Part shown: piece after piece, positions 9,221 through 18,353 of the stretch
How positions within the stretch are numbered: position 1 is the first letter of the stretch
How the letters are laid out: every line of letters starts with the position of its first letter
Assembly: GCA_947648495.1 (NCBI GenBank)
Contig: CANSOA010000013.1
Coordinates: 1-58,927 of the forward strand
DNA length: 58,927 nucleotides
Source: an uncultured Clostridium sp.
GTDB taxonomy: Bacteria > Bacillota > Clostridia > TANB77 > CAG-508
Reading direction: 5' to 3'
The notes under the pieces: generated by a model
The model's database searches: none
Told to the model about the DNA's origin: nothing
The model's input: the letters and a program-made list of their open reading frames with translations, nothing else
Made by a program: the position numbers and the translations under genes

Positions 9221-10465
9221 TTATGGTAAATATTGCGTTGGATTGACACGTCTTCCATTTACCCAAACTTCAAAATGCAAATGCGGACCTGTCGAATTTC
9301 CCGTTGAGCCTACTTGACCAATCACTTGACCTTGTGCAACTTGCGTTCCAGCAGAAACCGTTCTCGAACCTGGTAGCATATGTGCATATAATGTCATCGT
9401 TCCATCTCCGTGACTAATAACAATATATTCTCCATAACTTTTATAACTTCCATTCGGACGTTTTAACGCTGTTGATGTTACAACTTTTCCTGCTTTAGCT
9501 GCTAATACAGGTTTTCCTTCTACGGCTCCTTTTCCATTTCTAGCAAAATCAACTCCTGTGTGTCCTGAATAACCATAATAACCTGTTGTAATATCACTTC
9601 TTGATCTTCCAGACAATGGGCAAATATAGCCCGATGTGCTTGGTGCTGAAGGTACTGCTGCATCTGCTGAACTAGAACCTGAATTTTGATTTTTTTTGGC
9701 TAAAGCTGCTTTTCTTTCAGCTTCTTCTTGTGCAGCGATGGCTGCTAATTGTCTTTGAATGTCTCTTTTATCTTGCTCAAATTCTTCTAATTCTGCTTGC
9801 AAAGCTTTTTCTTCTTCGGATAAGTTTCCAACTAATGTATTTTTTTCGCCTACTAAAACAGTTAAAGAATTTCTTTTGGTTTCGATTTGTTTTTTGGAGT
9901 TTTCGATTTGTTTTTTGGAATCTTCTAATTGATTTTTTTCGGTTTCTATTTGATTTTTGGTATTTTCAATATTTTTTAATAAATCAGTGTCACATTGTGC
10001 TAATTGCTCAATAATATAGTATTTTGATATAAAATCTGCTAATCCATCTGAACTAAGCAACATATCTAAATACGAAGTGGTTCCGCTTTCATACATAGCT
10101 ACTAATCTTTTTTCTAATAAGGCCTGTTGTTCTTCATATTTTTTTTGCTGTTCTTCAATATTGGTTTGTTTTTCTTTGATTTGGGTTTGTAAGGTGGAAA
10201 TTTGAGTTTGCAAATCACCAATTTCATTTTCATAGGTTCCAATTTGAGAATTGTATTTATTGATTTGATTTAACGCATCTGTCATTTGAGATTTGACACC
10301 TGCAATTTCTGAATTGGTTTCTTGAATTTGCTTATCAATGCTATTTTGCTCATTTGTTAAATCCGTTTTTTGACTAGCATATACCATGAATGATTGGGAA
10401 ATTATCATTACCATTAGTATTATAATACTAATATATTCGATTTTTTTTAAATTATTAATTTTCAT
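9221..10465 (-). CDS. EnvC/CwlO-like coiled-coil protein with M23 domain
   Basis: 414 residues. A signal peptide (about 1-30) is followed by a long Gln/Glu/Lys coiled coil (35-260) containing the hook segment EKRLVAMYESGTTSYLDMLL. A Ser-rich linker and a C-terminal M23 (LytM) domain follow, with HTGVDFARNG, ISHGDGTMTLYAHM and STGPHLHFEVW. The zinc ligands (H-x3-D and HxH) are present, so it may be catalytically active. It is a tandem paralogue of the next gene, and both lie downstream of ftsEX. FtsEX-dependent septal hydrolases of the PcsB/CwlO kind have this layout. Confidence 0.9.
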   Translation of the reverse strand: MKINNLKKIEYISIIILMVMIISQSFMVYASQKTDLTNEQNSIDKQIQETNSEIAGVKSQMTDALNQINKYNSQIGTYENEIGDLQTQISTLQTQIKEKQTNIEEQQKKYEEQQALLEKRLVAMYESGTTSYLDMLLSSDGLADFISKYYIIEQLAQCDTDLLKNIENTKNQIETEKNQLEDSKKQIENSKKQIETKRNSLTVLVGEKNTLVGNLSEEEKALQAELEEFEQDKRDIQRQLAAIAAQEEAERKAALAKKNQNSGSSSADAAVPSAPSTSGYICPLSGRSRSDITTGYYGYSGHTGVDFARNGKGAVEGKPVLAAKAGKVVTSTALKRPNGSYKSYGEYIVISHGDGTMTLYAHMLPGSRTVSAGTQVAQGQVIGQVGSTGNSTGPHLHFEVWVNGRRVNPTQYLP

Positions 10466-10483
10466 TTTATTCTCCTTTTATTT

Positions 10484-11731
10484 TTATTCTTCACTTGTGC
10501 TTTCATCTAATTCGACAGTTTGTACTACTTCATTGTTTGTATTTGGGTCTGTTTCCTTCTGCAAATAGTCAAGTGGATTTACATAGTTTGCATCAACTCT
10601 AATTTCAAAATGCGCATGTGGTCCTGTGGAATATCCTGTAGAACCTACTTTTAGAACTGGCGTTCCTTGTGTTACCGTCTGCCCTACTTCTACTAGAATT
10701 TCAGAACCATGTGCATACAAAGTAGAAATTCCTCCACCATGATCCAAAATTACCATATTTCCATAAGCGGTATTGAAACTTGCTTTTGTGACAATTCCGT
10801 CATTAGCTGCCACAAATGTGGCTCCCTGTGGAGCACTAATATCTGTTCCTGTATGGAGTTTATACACACCTGTGATGGGATGTGTTCTCATGCCAAAAGG
10901 GGAACTGATTCGTGTATAACCTGGAACTGGCCAAGCAAAGATGCCACCAACATATTCTGCATTTTGACTAGATAGCGATAATAATCGGATTTCTGTTTCC
11001 ACCTCTTGAATTTGTCTTTGATATTCTTCCACTTGTTGTTGCAAATTCAATTCCTCTTCGTTTAAATCTTGTACGTGTTGATTTTTAATGATTACCATAT
11101 TGGAAATCGCAATGGTCGCTTTTTCTAATTCTGATTTTGCTTGATTAAAATCTTTTTCATTTTGTTCTAAATTAGTCATTAAATTTTCTATTTTTTCTTT
11201 TTGTTGTTTCACAATTGTAAGTAGTTCTGAATCAGTTGTTGCAATTTCCGAGATGTAATAATAATTTGACAAAAATCCAGAAATACCTTGTGAATTTAGC
11301 AATAAATCCAAATAAGATGTTTCTCCCATTTCATACATAGCTACTAATCTTTTTTCTAATAAATTTTTCTGATTTTTATATTCTTGTGTTGCTTCTTGTA
11401 ACTGCTTTTCTACTTTCTCAATTCGCTGTGATAAAATTTCTGATTTTGCGGTTAGTTCTTCTATTTGTATTTGTTTATCATATATATTTTGCGTCAACTT
11501 TGATACTTCCACAACGGTGTTTGATAATTCTTCACTCACAAATTCCAATTGCGAGCTAAATTCTTCTGTTTGATTTTCTAAATCCTGTTTGTGTTGTTCT
11601 AATTCCTCTACTTTGTTTTCGTTACTGTTTATTTCTTGATTGGACTGTTGTTCCTCCTGCGCAAAAACTTGTATTACTATGAATGAAAAGATTATTAAAA
11701 TTACAAGATTAACTTTAATAAATTTTTTCAT
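10484..11731 (-). CDS. EnvC/CwlO-like coiled-coil protein with M23 domain (paralogue)
   Basis: 415 residues, same architecture as its downstream neighbour. A signal peptide (1-24) is followed by coiled coil (28-250, with EKRLVAMYEMGETSYLDLLL) and then M23 with SPFGMRTHPITGVYKLHTGTD, LDHGGGISTLYAH and STGPHAHFEIR. The metal ligands are conserved. A Thr/Asn/Glu tail of about 25 residues follows. It is 6 bases from ftsX. The two copies have diverged in the coiled coil, which suggests different FtsX-binding or substrate roles rather than a recent duplication. Confidence 0.9.
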   Translation of the reverse strand: MKKFIKVNLVILIIFSFIVIQVFAQEEQQSNQEINSNENKVEELEQHKQDLENQTEEFSSQLEFVSEELSNTVVEVSKLTQNIYDKQIQIEELTAKSEILSQRIEKVEKQLQEATQEYKNQKNLLEKRLVAMYEMGETSYLDLLLNSQGISGFLSNYYYISEIATTDSELLTIVKQQKEKIENLMTNLEQNEKDFNQAKSELEKATIAISNMVIIKNQHVQDLNEEELNLQQQVEEYQRQIQEVETEIRLLSLSSQNAEYVGGIFAWPVPGYTRISSPFGMRTHPITGVYKLHTGTDISAPQGATFVAANDGIVTKASFNTAYGNMVILDHGGGISTLYAHGSEILVEVGQTVTQGTPVLKVGSTGYSTGPHAHFEIRVDANYVNPLDYLQKETDPNTNNEVVQTVELDESTSEE

Positions 11732-11737
11732 TAATTC

Positions 11738-12640
11738 TTAAACCTCCAAATATTTTTTCATCGATATCGAGCTTCCAATTACGCCTACACCAATTCCTAA
11801 TATGACATAAACAATAGCAATAAGCCTTACAATTTCGGAAAATTGCAATAATGTCACACCCATTGTTTGCAATACATTGGATTGTTCAATACTTTGAATA
11901 ACAAAATCATAAATGGATCCCACCATCAATATGGTAATTCCTGCTGCTATCATACCAATAATAATGCCTTCTATCACAAATGGCCAGCGAATAAAACGAT
12001 TGGTCGCTCCAACATATTTCATAATGGAAATTTCTTTTCTTCTACTATGTACGGTAAGTCGAATGGTATTGGCAATTATCGTTATTGAGATAATTAGTAA
12101 AATAACAGAAATCACTCCAATTGCAATTTTAATGCCATTGGCAATTTTCATAAGAGTATTGATTGTATCATTATTGCTCGTTATTTTTTTGACATTTTCC
12201 ATGTTTTCTACTTGTGCTTCGATTTGAGTTGCTAATCCTAAATCGGTTAAAGTGACAATAAATGATGCAGGAAAAATATTATTTTCTCCTTCATATCCTT
12301 CTAATAAATCTTGATTATCTTTTAAGTTTTCTTTCATTAAATCTAAGGCTTGTTGCTTACTTTTAAAACTCACTGTATTAATGCCATCTAATGCTTTTAT
12401 TTGGCTCTCTAATGTGCTGATTTGCTCATCGGTCGCCTCATTTTGAATAAACACTTCCATACCTTGATTTTTCTGGACTTGTTCTAAGACGGAATTAACA
12501 TTTTCACCAATGGCAAAAAAAGTACCAAATAAAAACATTGCACAAATCATTGTCACAAGTGATATCATTGTAGCTTTTTTATTTTTAAAAACATTTACGA
12601 TGCCCTCTCGCATCAGATATGTAAAACCATTACTTCCCAC
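11738..12640 (-). CDS. ftsX: Cell-division ABC permease FtsX
   Basis: About 300 residues. The start is taken as GTG at 12640, which overlaps the end of ftsE and has GGTGG 8 bases upstream. It begins VGSNGFTYLMREG like other FtsX N-termini; an ATG further up lies deep inside ftsE. Four membrane helices are visible (about 24-46, 173-200, 225-250, 268-292) with a large extracellular loop between the first two (FtsX_ECD, with EVFIQNEATDEQ). HSRRKEISIMKYVGATNRFIRWPF is the conserved cytoplasmic segment. FtsX passes the FtsE ATPase signal to the extracellular hydrolases encoded next. Confidence 0.93.
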   Translation of the reverse strand: MGSNGFTYLMREGIVNVFKNKKATMISLVTMICAMFLFGTFFAIGENVNSVLEQVQKNQGMEVFIQNEATDEQISTLESQIKALDGINTVSFKSKQQALDLMKENLKDNQDLLEGYEGENNIFPASFIVTLTDLGLATQIEAQVENMENVKKITSNNDTINTLMKIANGIKIAIGVISVILLIISITIIANTIRLTVHSRRKEISIMKYVGATNRFIRWPFVIEGIIIGMIAAGITILMVGSIYDFVIQSIEQSNVLQTMGVTLLQFSEIVRLIAIVYVILGIGVGVIGSSISMKKYLEV

Positions 12641-13316
12641 TATTATACCCACCTTTTCTATCATCTCTAACAATTACACCATTATTAATTTCGATTACTC
12701 TTTTCTTCATTTTATCAACAATATCTTTTGCATGTGTTGCCATAACAACGGTTGTTCCTCTTGCATTGATTTCATTTAACAAATTCATAATATCCCATGC
12801 TGTTTCAGGGTCTAAATTACCAGTAGGCTCATCTGCAATAATCATGGATGGATTGTTCACTAAAGCACGTGCAAGTGCTACTCTTTGTTGCTCTCCACCA
12901 GATAATTCATTTGGATACATTTTGGCTTTATTACTAAGTCCTACCAAAGACAATACCATTGGAACTTGTCTTCGAATATGTTTTGGCGTAGCCTTTACAA
13001 TATACATCGCAAAAGCAACATTTTCATAAACGGTTTTATCAGGCAACAATCTAAAATCTTGGAAAACAACGCCCATACTTCTACGCAAAAAGGGAACTCT
13101 TTTGGGTTTCAAAAAAGTAATATCTTTTCCATTGATAATAATATTTCCACGCGAAACTTCCTCTTCTTTTAAAATTAATTTGATTAATGTTGACTTCCCA
13201 GAACCAGATGTTCCTACCAAAAATGCAAACTCTCCTTTGTCAATTGTAAAAGTCGCATCATGGACCGCTTCTGTTCCTGTATCATATAATTTACTTACAT
13301 TTTTAAATTCGATCAT
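12630..13316 (-). CDS. ftsE: Cell-division ABC ATPase FtsE
   Basis: 228 residues. Walker A is VGTSGSGKSTLI, the Q-loop VFQDFRLL, the signature LSGGEQQRVALARAL, Walker B MIIADEPTGNLD, and the switch histidine is in VMATHAKD. It forms a complex with FtsX that controls septal peptidoglycan hydrolysis. It is the first gene of the ftsE-ftsX-M23-M23-ctp operon. The following 164 bases up to cdd carry no recognisable gene. Confidence 0.97.
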   Translation of the reverse strand: MIEFKNVSKLYDTGTEAVHDATFTIDKGEFAFLVGTSGSGKSTLIKLILKEEEVSRGNIIINGKDITFLKPKRVPFLRRSMGVVFQDFRLLPDKTVYENVAFAMYIVKATPKHIRRQVPMVLSLVGLSNKAKMYPNELSGGEQQRVALARALVNNPSMIIADEPTGNLDPETAWDIMNLLNEINARGTTVVMATHAKDIVDKMKKRVIEINNGVIVRDDRKGGYNSGK

Positions 13317-13480
13317 GATAAAAATTTACCTCTTCAATACTATAATCCTTCTATATCATATCAATTAATTAAAATAATTGCAATACTATATTCTGCCTTT
13401 TTTTACGTTTTTTTGCAAAATATTTTCAGCAAATTCCATTTTTCTTTGTTTTTTGCCTTTTTTCATAAATTCAAAAATTT

Positions 13481-13873
13481 TTATATACTAAATCCATATG
13501 GTAATAATTCTGCAATTGAATAAGTTTTTATATTGTTTTTATCAAACGTATAAATCCTAAAATCTTCTTCTACGAATTCACTCATAAATTGTCTGCAATA
13601 CCCACAAGGCAAACATTTTTCTAAATTTTGCTCATTTTCTCCGCCAACAATCACAATTCGTTCAAAACTATTTTCCCCTTCTGAGATTGCTTTTACAAAA
13701 GCGACTCGCTCCGCACAAATCGATTGAATTCCATGATTCGCTATATTGCAACCTGTATATTTTTTCCCTGATTTTGCCTTTAAAACTGCGCCTACTTTAT
13801 AATTACAATATGGCTCATGGGCTTTTTGCATCACTTTTTTGGCAAGCTCAAAATCTTCCTCTATATCATTCAT
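13481..13873 (-). CDS. cdd: Cytidine deaminase
   Basis: 130 residues. It deaminates cytidine and deoxycytidine for pyrimidine salvage. The zinc site is complete: CAERVAFVKAI (catalytic Glu) and PCGYCRQFMSEF. YCNYKVGAVL and TGCNIANHG bind substrate. Its start overlaps the end of the upstream membrane-protein gene by 8 bases, so translation is probably coupled. Confidence 0.95.
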   Translation of the reverse strand: MNDIEEDFELAKKVMQKAHEPYCNYKVGAVLKAKSGKKYTGCNIANHGIQSICAERVAFVKAISEGENSFERIVIVGGENEQNLEKCLPCGYCRQFMSEFVEEDFRIYTFDKNNIKTYSIAELLPYGFSI

Positions 13874-14612
13874 CTTTTGCTTCCTCCTCTTTATTTTTCT
13901 TGTATTTGATACGTAAATCGTTGAGCCATCCTTTTTTATATTTTAGTGAGATATAGCCAATTCCACTAGCAATAAACGCTCCTGCGCCATCGACAATTAA
14001 GTCTTCCATCGTATCTTCTAATGCTTCTCTTCCAACCAACTCAGTTGAATCCTGTAATTTGTATTTTTGCATATTCGTTCCAAAAAGTCCATCTGCTGTA
14101 AACTCATAAACTTCCCAAATCACACCAACTGTTATGGCAAAAGAAAACGCAAAAAATGCAATAAAAAATGGTGATAAAGTAACACGTTTATTAGTATTAT
14201 TTAAAATATCCACAAGCGAAAAGCCAAAAAATCCCATCATCAAGCCACTCAAAGTATGCAATACTGTGTCCCAATATGGTATAACATAATAAAAATCACG
14301 TACTTCGCCCAAAAATATGGCAGAATATAAAAATAAAACATATAAATAATAAATTTTATCTGGTATTTCCAAACTAAATTTTTTCGTTAGCAAATCTGGC
14401 AAACTCATTGCCCAAATGCCTAGCAGACATTCTAACAACATCAAAATATAATCACTTTTCACTCTTTCTCCAATTGTTGCATCTGTCACAACATTCGGAG
14501 TTGTCGCGATTCTAAAAATTAAAAATCCAATTGGTGCGATAAAACTAATTAGAACCAAAGTTCCCAATATTTTTCCAATATTTTCTTTTGCATTTTTCAA
14601 AAATTCCTTCAT
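13866..14612 (-). CDS. Multipass membrane protein, YjdF/DUF2238-like
   Basis: About 248 residues from the ATG at 14612, preceded by GGAGA; an upstream in-frame ATG lacks a site. At least six hydrophobic segments are seen. Conserved-looking motifs are YWDTVLHTLSGLMMGFFGF, GVIWEVYEF and DTMEDLIVDGAGA, which resemble the DUF2238/YjdF family. A charged Lys/Glu tail ends the protein. No enzymatic residues can be assigned and the function is unknown. It lies between ylmH and cdd in a tightly packed set. Confidence 0.65.
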   Translation of the reverse strand: MKEFLKNAKENIGKILGTLVLISFIAPIGFLIFRIATTPNVVTDATIGERVKSDYILMLLECLLGIWAMSLPDLLTKKFSLEIPDKIYYLYVLFLYSAIFLGEVRDFYYVIPYWDTVLHTLSGLMMGFFGFSLVDILNNTNKRVTLSPFFIAFFAFSFAITVGVIWEVYEFTADGLFGTNMQKYKLQDSTELVGREALEDTMEDLIVDGAGAFIASGIGYISLKYKKGWLNDLRIKYKKNKEEEAKDE

Positions 14613-14626
14613 ATTTTCTCTCCTTT

Positions 14627-15418
14627 TTAACAATACTTCTTAATTTTGATTACCCATTTATCTGACCTCGTTTTATGTGCCATTTCTTCTACAATAAATT
14701 TTCCCTTTCCCCTTACAGTAATACAATTTCCTACATTAATTTTCTTTGAAAATTTGGTTTCTAACTGTCCATTAACAAATACTCTTTGTTCATTCAAAAT
14801 CTGAATTGCCTTGCTCCTAGAACACTTTGCAAACTCTGCTACAAAATTATCCAAACGCATCGAAGAAACAATCACACTCCAATCCTCAAATTCTTTTTTC
14901 TTAGGTTTTATGCTACTTATATCCATAATCTCAATCGTTGCGCTTTTAAATCTGGTCAATTGTGATAAATTATTTTTTAAAAATTCAGCGACTTCATTTA
15001 AAACAAGAATATCAGCTCCATTTTCTCGTACTAAAATATCCCCAATTTTTTCACGTTTTACACCCAATTTCATCACAGCTCCCAAATAAATTCGATGCTC
15101 ATACCTCAAATCTTTTGGCAAAGTCACACAAATGGCAGATATAATCTTACCAAAATTCTTTTCTACCATTTCTGTTTTCAATTTTTCTGGATAAAACAGT
15201 AAAATATTTCGCTGTGAATCATCACCATTTCCGCCAAAAAACAGATAATTTTCAATCGCATGCTGATGTAAAAATTTTTCTGCTATTTGTTTTTCAATTT
15301 CATTTAAAAAATCTGTATTAGTAATTTTATTTTTGGCATTTGCAAATTTATATTTATCTGCTATTTTCGCCTCTAATAATCGCTTCGTATTTGCCTTTTC
15401 CTGTTCGTCTCCTTTGAT
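14627..15418 (-). CDS. ylmH: S4-domain RNA-binding protein YlmH, probable AUC start
   Basis: About 263 residues. YlmH-family proteins bind rRNA or stalled ribosomal complexes; genes of this kind usually sit in division clusters. The N-terminal part reads ITNTDFLNEIEK...NYLFFGGNGDD, the middle HRIYLGAVMKLGVKREKIGDI, and the C-terminal S4 domain is MRLDNFVAEFAKCSRSKAI...VFVNGQ. The open frame begins right after a TGA at 15422-15424 and contains no ATG, GTG or TTG before the conserved region. The codon ATC at 15416-15418 sits 8 bases after a strong GGAGG and is the best start. A late TTG start (15181) would delete the conserved N-terminus. Confidence 0.8.
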   Translation of the reverse strand: MKGDEQEKANTKRLLEAKIADKYKFANAKNKITNTDFLNEIEKQIAEKFLHQHAIENYLFFGGNGDDSQRNILLFYPEKLKTEMVEKNFGKIISAICVTLPKDLRYEHRIYLGAVMKLGVKREKIGDILVRENGADILVLNEVAEFLKNNLSQLTRFKSATIEIMDISSIKPKKKEFEDWSVIVSSMRLDNFVAEFAKCSRSKAIQILNEQRVFVNGQLETKFSKKINVGNCITVRGKGKFIVEEMAHKTRSDKWVIKIKKYC

Positions 15419-15434
15419 TTTTCAATCCTCCTTT

Positions 15435-16085
15435 TTATAAAATAAAATAAGTAACCAAACTGGTTATGACTGGAACCGTTAAGTTATCAGTTCCTTTTAC
15501 AGAAATAGCTTCCAAAATGGTTGCTAAAATTGATACACCAATCGCTTTTACAAAAAGAAATTCCACATTTGCATACGCAAAAACTGAAATCGTAATAATC
15601 AGTGACATACCAAACATCATGCAAGAGCCTGCCAACGTTTTCGTACAGCCTAATATGTTATATTCTTTACTTTTTACACTTTTTCCAACAATAGCAGCAA
15701 AACCATCTCCAAAAGTCATGATGAAAAAACCGACTAAGCCAATCAATGGATTCTTCGTTAAGCCAAAGGAAAGAAAGACAAGTGGAATAAGCGAAATTGC
15801 AAAATATACTGTTCCTAAACCGTCTTCGCTTTTTTCGTCTCTTTCCATCACTTTTATGACATTGCCTCGATAAGAAACAAAATTAATCACAACAAATGCA
15901 ATTGGCGGAATTATAGCATATACAATATTGTCAAAAAAAGCTATCGCAATGAGCCACCAATTTGCCAACAAAATATGAATAAATTTTCGACTAGCTTCCT
16001 TTTCAAATCTTTCAAAATATTTCGCAGATACCATCAAAATACCAATATAGGCAAATGAAATGACTAATCCTATTATATTTTTCAT
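15435..16085 (-). CDS. Dolichol/phytol kinase-like membrane protein
   Basis: 216 residues with about seven membrane segments. SRKFIHILLANWWLI near residue 32, EDGLGTVYFA, MTFGDGFAAIVGKSV, GCTKTLAGS and the end motif VKGTDNLTVPV match the SEC59/VTE5 family of CTP-dependent polyprenol or phytol kinases, which are related to CdsA. The likely reaction is phosphorylation of an isoprenoid or lipid alcohol in the membrane. The substrate in Firmicutes is not known. It ends 17 bases before the ylmH start region. Confidence 0.75.
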   Translation of the reverse strand: MKNIIGLVISFAYIGILMVSAKYFERFEKEASRKFIHILLANWWLIAIAFFDNIVYAIIPPIAFVVINFVSYRGNVIKVMERDEKSEDGLGTVYFAISLIPLVFLSFGLTKNPLIGLVGFFIMTFGDGFAAIVGKSVKSKEYNILGCTKTLAGSCMMFGMSLIITISVFAYANVEFLFVKAIGVSILATILEAISVKGTDNLTVPVITSLVTYFIL

Positions 16086-16192
16086 AATTTTCCCCTTTTT
16101 CTAATATTGTGTTATTGTATCACAGATTGTCTTTGGTTGCAAGAAATACACAGAAAATTCACACAAGACCAACAAATTTTAGTCATGTAAAA

Positions 16193-16230
16193 AAAGCGTA
16201 AATCAAACTTTTTAAACTGATTTACGCTTT
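16193..16230 (-). terminator. Terminator of rplU-rpmA
   Basis: Stem AAAGCGTAAATCA / TGATTTACGCTTT with a 12-base loop, followed on the minus strand by TTTTTTT. It lies 22 bases past the rpmA stop. Confidence 0.85.
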
Positions 16231-16251
16231 TACACACAAATTAATATTTTT

Positions 16252-16506
16252 CTATGCTACTGGATATACACTAACAAATTTTTTGCTAGCTTTTCTTTCA
16301 AATTTTACATTTCCATCTACCAAAGCGAACAATGTATCATCACTACCTTTTCCAACATTTGTACCTGGATGTACGTTCGTTCCTCTTTGTCTTACTAATA
16401 TATTTCCTGCTAGAACAAATTGTCCATCAGCTCTTTTCACACCAAGTCTTTTTGACTCACTATCTCTTCCATTTTTTACATTACCTTGACCTTTTTTATG
16501 TGCCAT
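16252..16506 (-). CDS. rpmA: 50S ribosomal protein L27
   Basis: 84 residues. The sequence is typical of L27: [34 protein letters not shown], and a C-terminal beta part. L27's N-terminus reaches the peptidyl-transferase centre. This copy starts directly with MAHKKG and lacks the short N-terminal extension found in many Firmicutes that the Prp protease removes. Accordingly no prp gene lies in the 51 bases between rplU and rpmA. Confidence 0.98.
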   Translation of the reverse strand: MAHKKGQGNVKNGRDSESKRLGVKRADGQFVLAGNILVRQRGTNVHPGTNVGKGSDDTLFALVDGNVKFERKASKKFVSVYPVA

Positions 16507-16557
16507 CCTAAAGTCACTCCTTTCTCTTCTAAATTTTTTCTATATCTCTTTTTTTAA

Positions 16558-16872
16558 CTACTTTGTTTTAATTGAAGTAATCTCAACTTTAGTATAGTCT
16601 TGTCTATGTCCTCTGGTTTTTCTTTCATTCTTTTTTGGTTTGTATTTGAATACAAGAATTTTTTTACCTCTTCCGTTAGACACTACTTTACCTTCAACTT
16701 TCGCCCCTGTAACATAAGGAGTTCCGACTTGTACTTTTCCTTCATCAGAAACTAGAATTACTTTATCAAAAGAAACTTTTTTTCCTTCTTCTTCTCCTAA
16801 TTTCTCAAAAAATACAGTATTTCCTTCTTCTACTTTATATTGTCTTCCACAGCTTTCGATTATTGCGTACAT
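16558..16872 (-). CDS. rplU: 50S ribosomal protein L21
   Basis: 104 residues, standard length. [17 protein letters not shown], a [10 protein letters not shown] turn and the basic [16 protein letters not shown] segment are diagnostic. It binds 23S rRNA. Strong GGGAGG ribosome site. The approximately 150 bases upstream may hold an autoregulatory leader, but I could not match a known fold. Confidence 0.98.
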   Translation of the reverse strand: MYAIIESCGRQYKVEEGNTVFFEKLGEEEGKKVSFDKVILVSDEGKVQVGTPYVTGAKVEGKVVSNGRGKKILVFKYKPKKNERKTRGHRQDYTKVEITSIKTK

Positions 16873-17027
16873 AAAAATGCACCTCCCTTTCGTAATACTC
16901 GCTAACTTCCAACTTGGTAGTCGTTTTTATAAACAACATTTTTAACCATAGTTAAGCAGTTTACAGATATTTATTTTAACATAATTTAAAACCGATGTCA
17001 AGATTTTTTTAAGAAAATTTGTCTGTT

Positions 17028-18344
17028 TCATAATCGATTCAATTTTACTATAAAAACTGTCCCTTTGGGTTTATTGTGCATTGCTTTTAAGCTTCCATTA
17101 TGTACCTTGACGATCATCGTTGCAATGGAAAGTCCTAAACCACTTCCTCCTGTTTGTCTATTTCTGGCTTTGTCTTCTCGATAGAATCGATCAAAAATTC
17201 TGTTCAAACCTTCATCACTAATACCAATTCCTGTGTCCGCAACTTCAAGTACATATTTGTTATCCTTCAAAAAAGTACGAATTTCAATGCTGTCCCCACT
17301 TTCCGTATATTTTATCGCATTATCTAATAAAATAACTATTAATTGATGAATTTTACTTGTATCAATACTAATATCCTTATTAAAATTTAGATTTAACACT
17401 ATTTTTTTTCCTTGTTGTACTGCTATTTCTTTGTATGGCGTAACTAGATGTTCCAAAAATTCATCAATGTAGACTTCTTCTTTTTGTAATTTAAGATTGG
17501 AACCTCTGACTAATATCATTAAATCTTTGGTTAATTTAGACAAGCGTTTCGTTTCATTTAAAGTAAGACTGATTTCCTCTGATTTATCAATAATTTTAGC
17601 ATTTGGTTCTTGTAATAATAATTCTTGTTTTGCCTGAATAATAGTAAGTGGCGTCCTAAGTTCATGAGAAGCATTTTGAACAAATTCTGTTTGTTTTTTT
17701 AACGTTTGTTCAATCGGTCTCAAAGTTTTTCTTGATAAAATTAAACTTGCAATCCCTGAAAGAAATACACCTAAAAATACAGCATATAAAATAATTTTCA
17801 TATAGTTTCCCAACAAACTGACTTCGCTATCTACATTAATTAATAACTGAACATATCTATCTTTAGAATTTTCAGAAGGCTGAATTATAAAATTTAAACT
17901 TCTATAGTTGTATTTATCCTGTAATTTGAATTTGTAAACTTTATTTAAATTACAACTATCAAATTCTGTGTTAGATAAATATTCACTCATTCTCCCCAAC
18001 TCATCCGCATTTAAAATTCGCCCTTGTTGGTCTCTTACAACCAACATAATTTGTGGATTATCTATTCTTTTGGATAAATTGTAATCTGTAAAATGATTGA
18101 TGTCATTTTCCATCATTCCCAAACTTTCTAACTCAAATATTTGATACAAAATTTCCAATTTCACATTGATTTCAGAAAATTGTTTTTGAGCATCTTTCAA
18201 CTGTTTGTCAACCGAAGAAAAAGCCAAATTATGAATCATAAAAAACATAAAACCGCCAAAACACAGTAAAATAACTGCAAAAGCAATCATATTATAAATG
18301 CTATGTAAAATAAATTGTTTTTTTAATCCTTTTTGCTCCTCCAT
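17028..18344 (-). CDS. Sensor histidine kinase
   Basis: 438 residues. Two membrane helices (about 15-40 and 180-205) bracket an extracellular sensor of about 140 residues that matches no domain I recognise. The HisKA dimerisation helix has the phospho-acceptor in FVQNASHELRTPLT. The HATPase domain has N (LLDNAIKYTESG), G1 (EVADTGIGI), F (FDRFYREDKARN) and G2 (GGSGLGLSI) boxes. All catalytic boxes are intact. It is 9 bases downstream of the response regulator and is its partner. The stimulus is unknown. Confidence 0.94.
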   Translation of the reverse strand: MEEQKGLKKQFILHSIYNMIAFAVILLCFGGFMFFMIHNLAFSSVDKQLKDAQKQFSEINVKLEILYQIFELESLGMMENDINHFTDYNLSKRIDNPQIMLVVRDQQGRILNADELGRMSEYLSNTEFDSCNLNKVYKFKLQDKYNYRSLNFIIQPSENSKDRYVQLLINVDSEVSLLGNYMKIILYAVFLGVFLSGIASLILSRKTLRPIEQTLKKQTEFVQNASHELRTPLTIIQAKQELLLQEPNAKIIDKSEEISLTLNETKRLSKLTKDLMILVRGSNLKLQKEEVYIDEFLEHLVTPYKEIAVQQGKKIVLNLNFNKDISIDTSKIHQLIVILLDNAIKYTESGDSIEIRTFLKDNKYVLEVADTGIGISDEGLNRIFDRFYREDKARNRQTGGSGLGLSIATMIVKVHNGSLKAMHNKPKGTVFIVKLNRL

Positions 18345-18353
18345 TTTTCTCCT

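Noticed and set aside
16873..17020. L21 leader RNA upstream of rplU
   Set aside because: I could not find a convincing fold or conserved core by eye.
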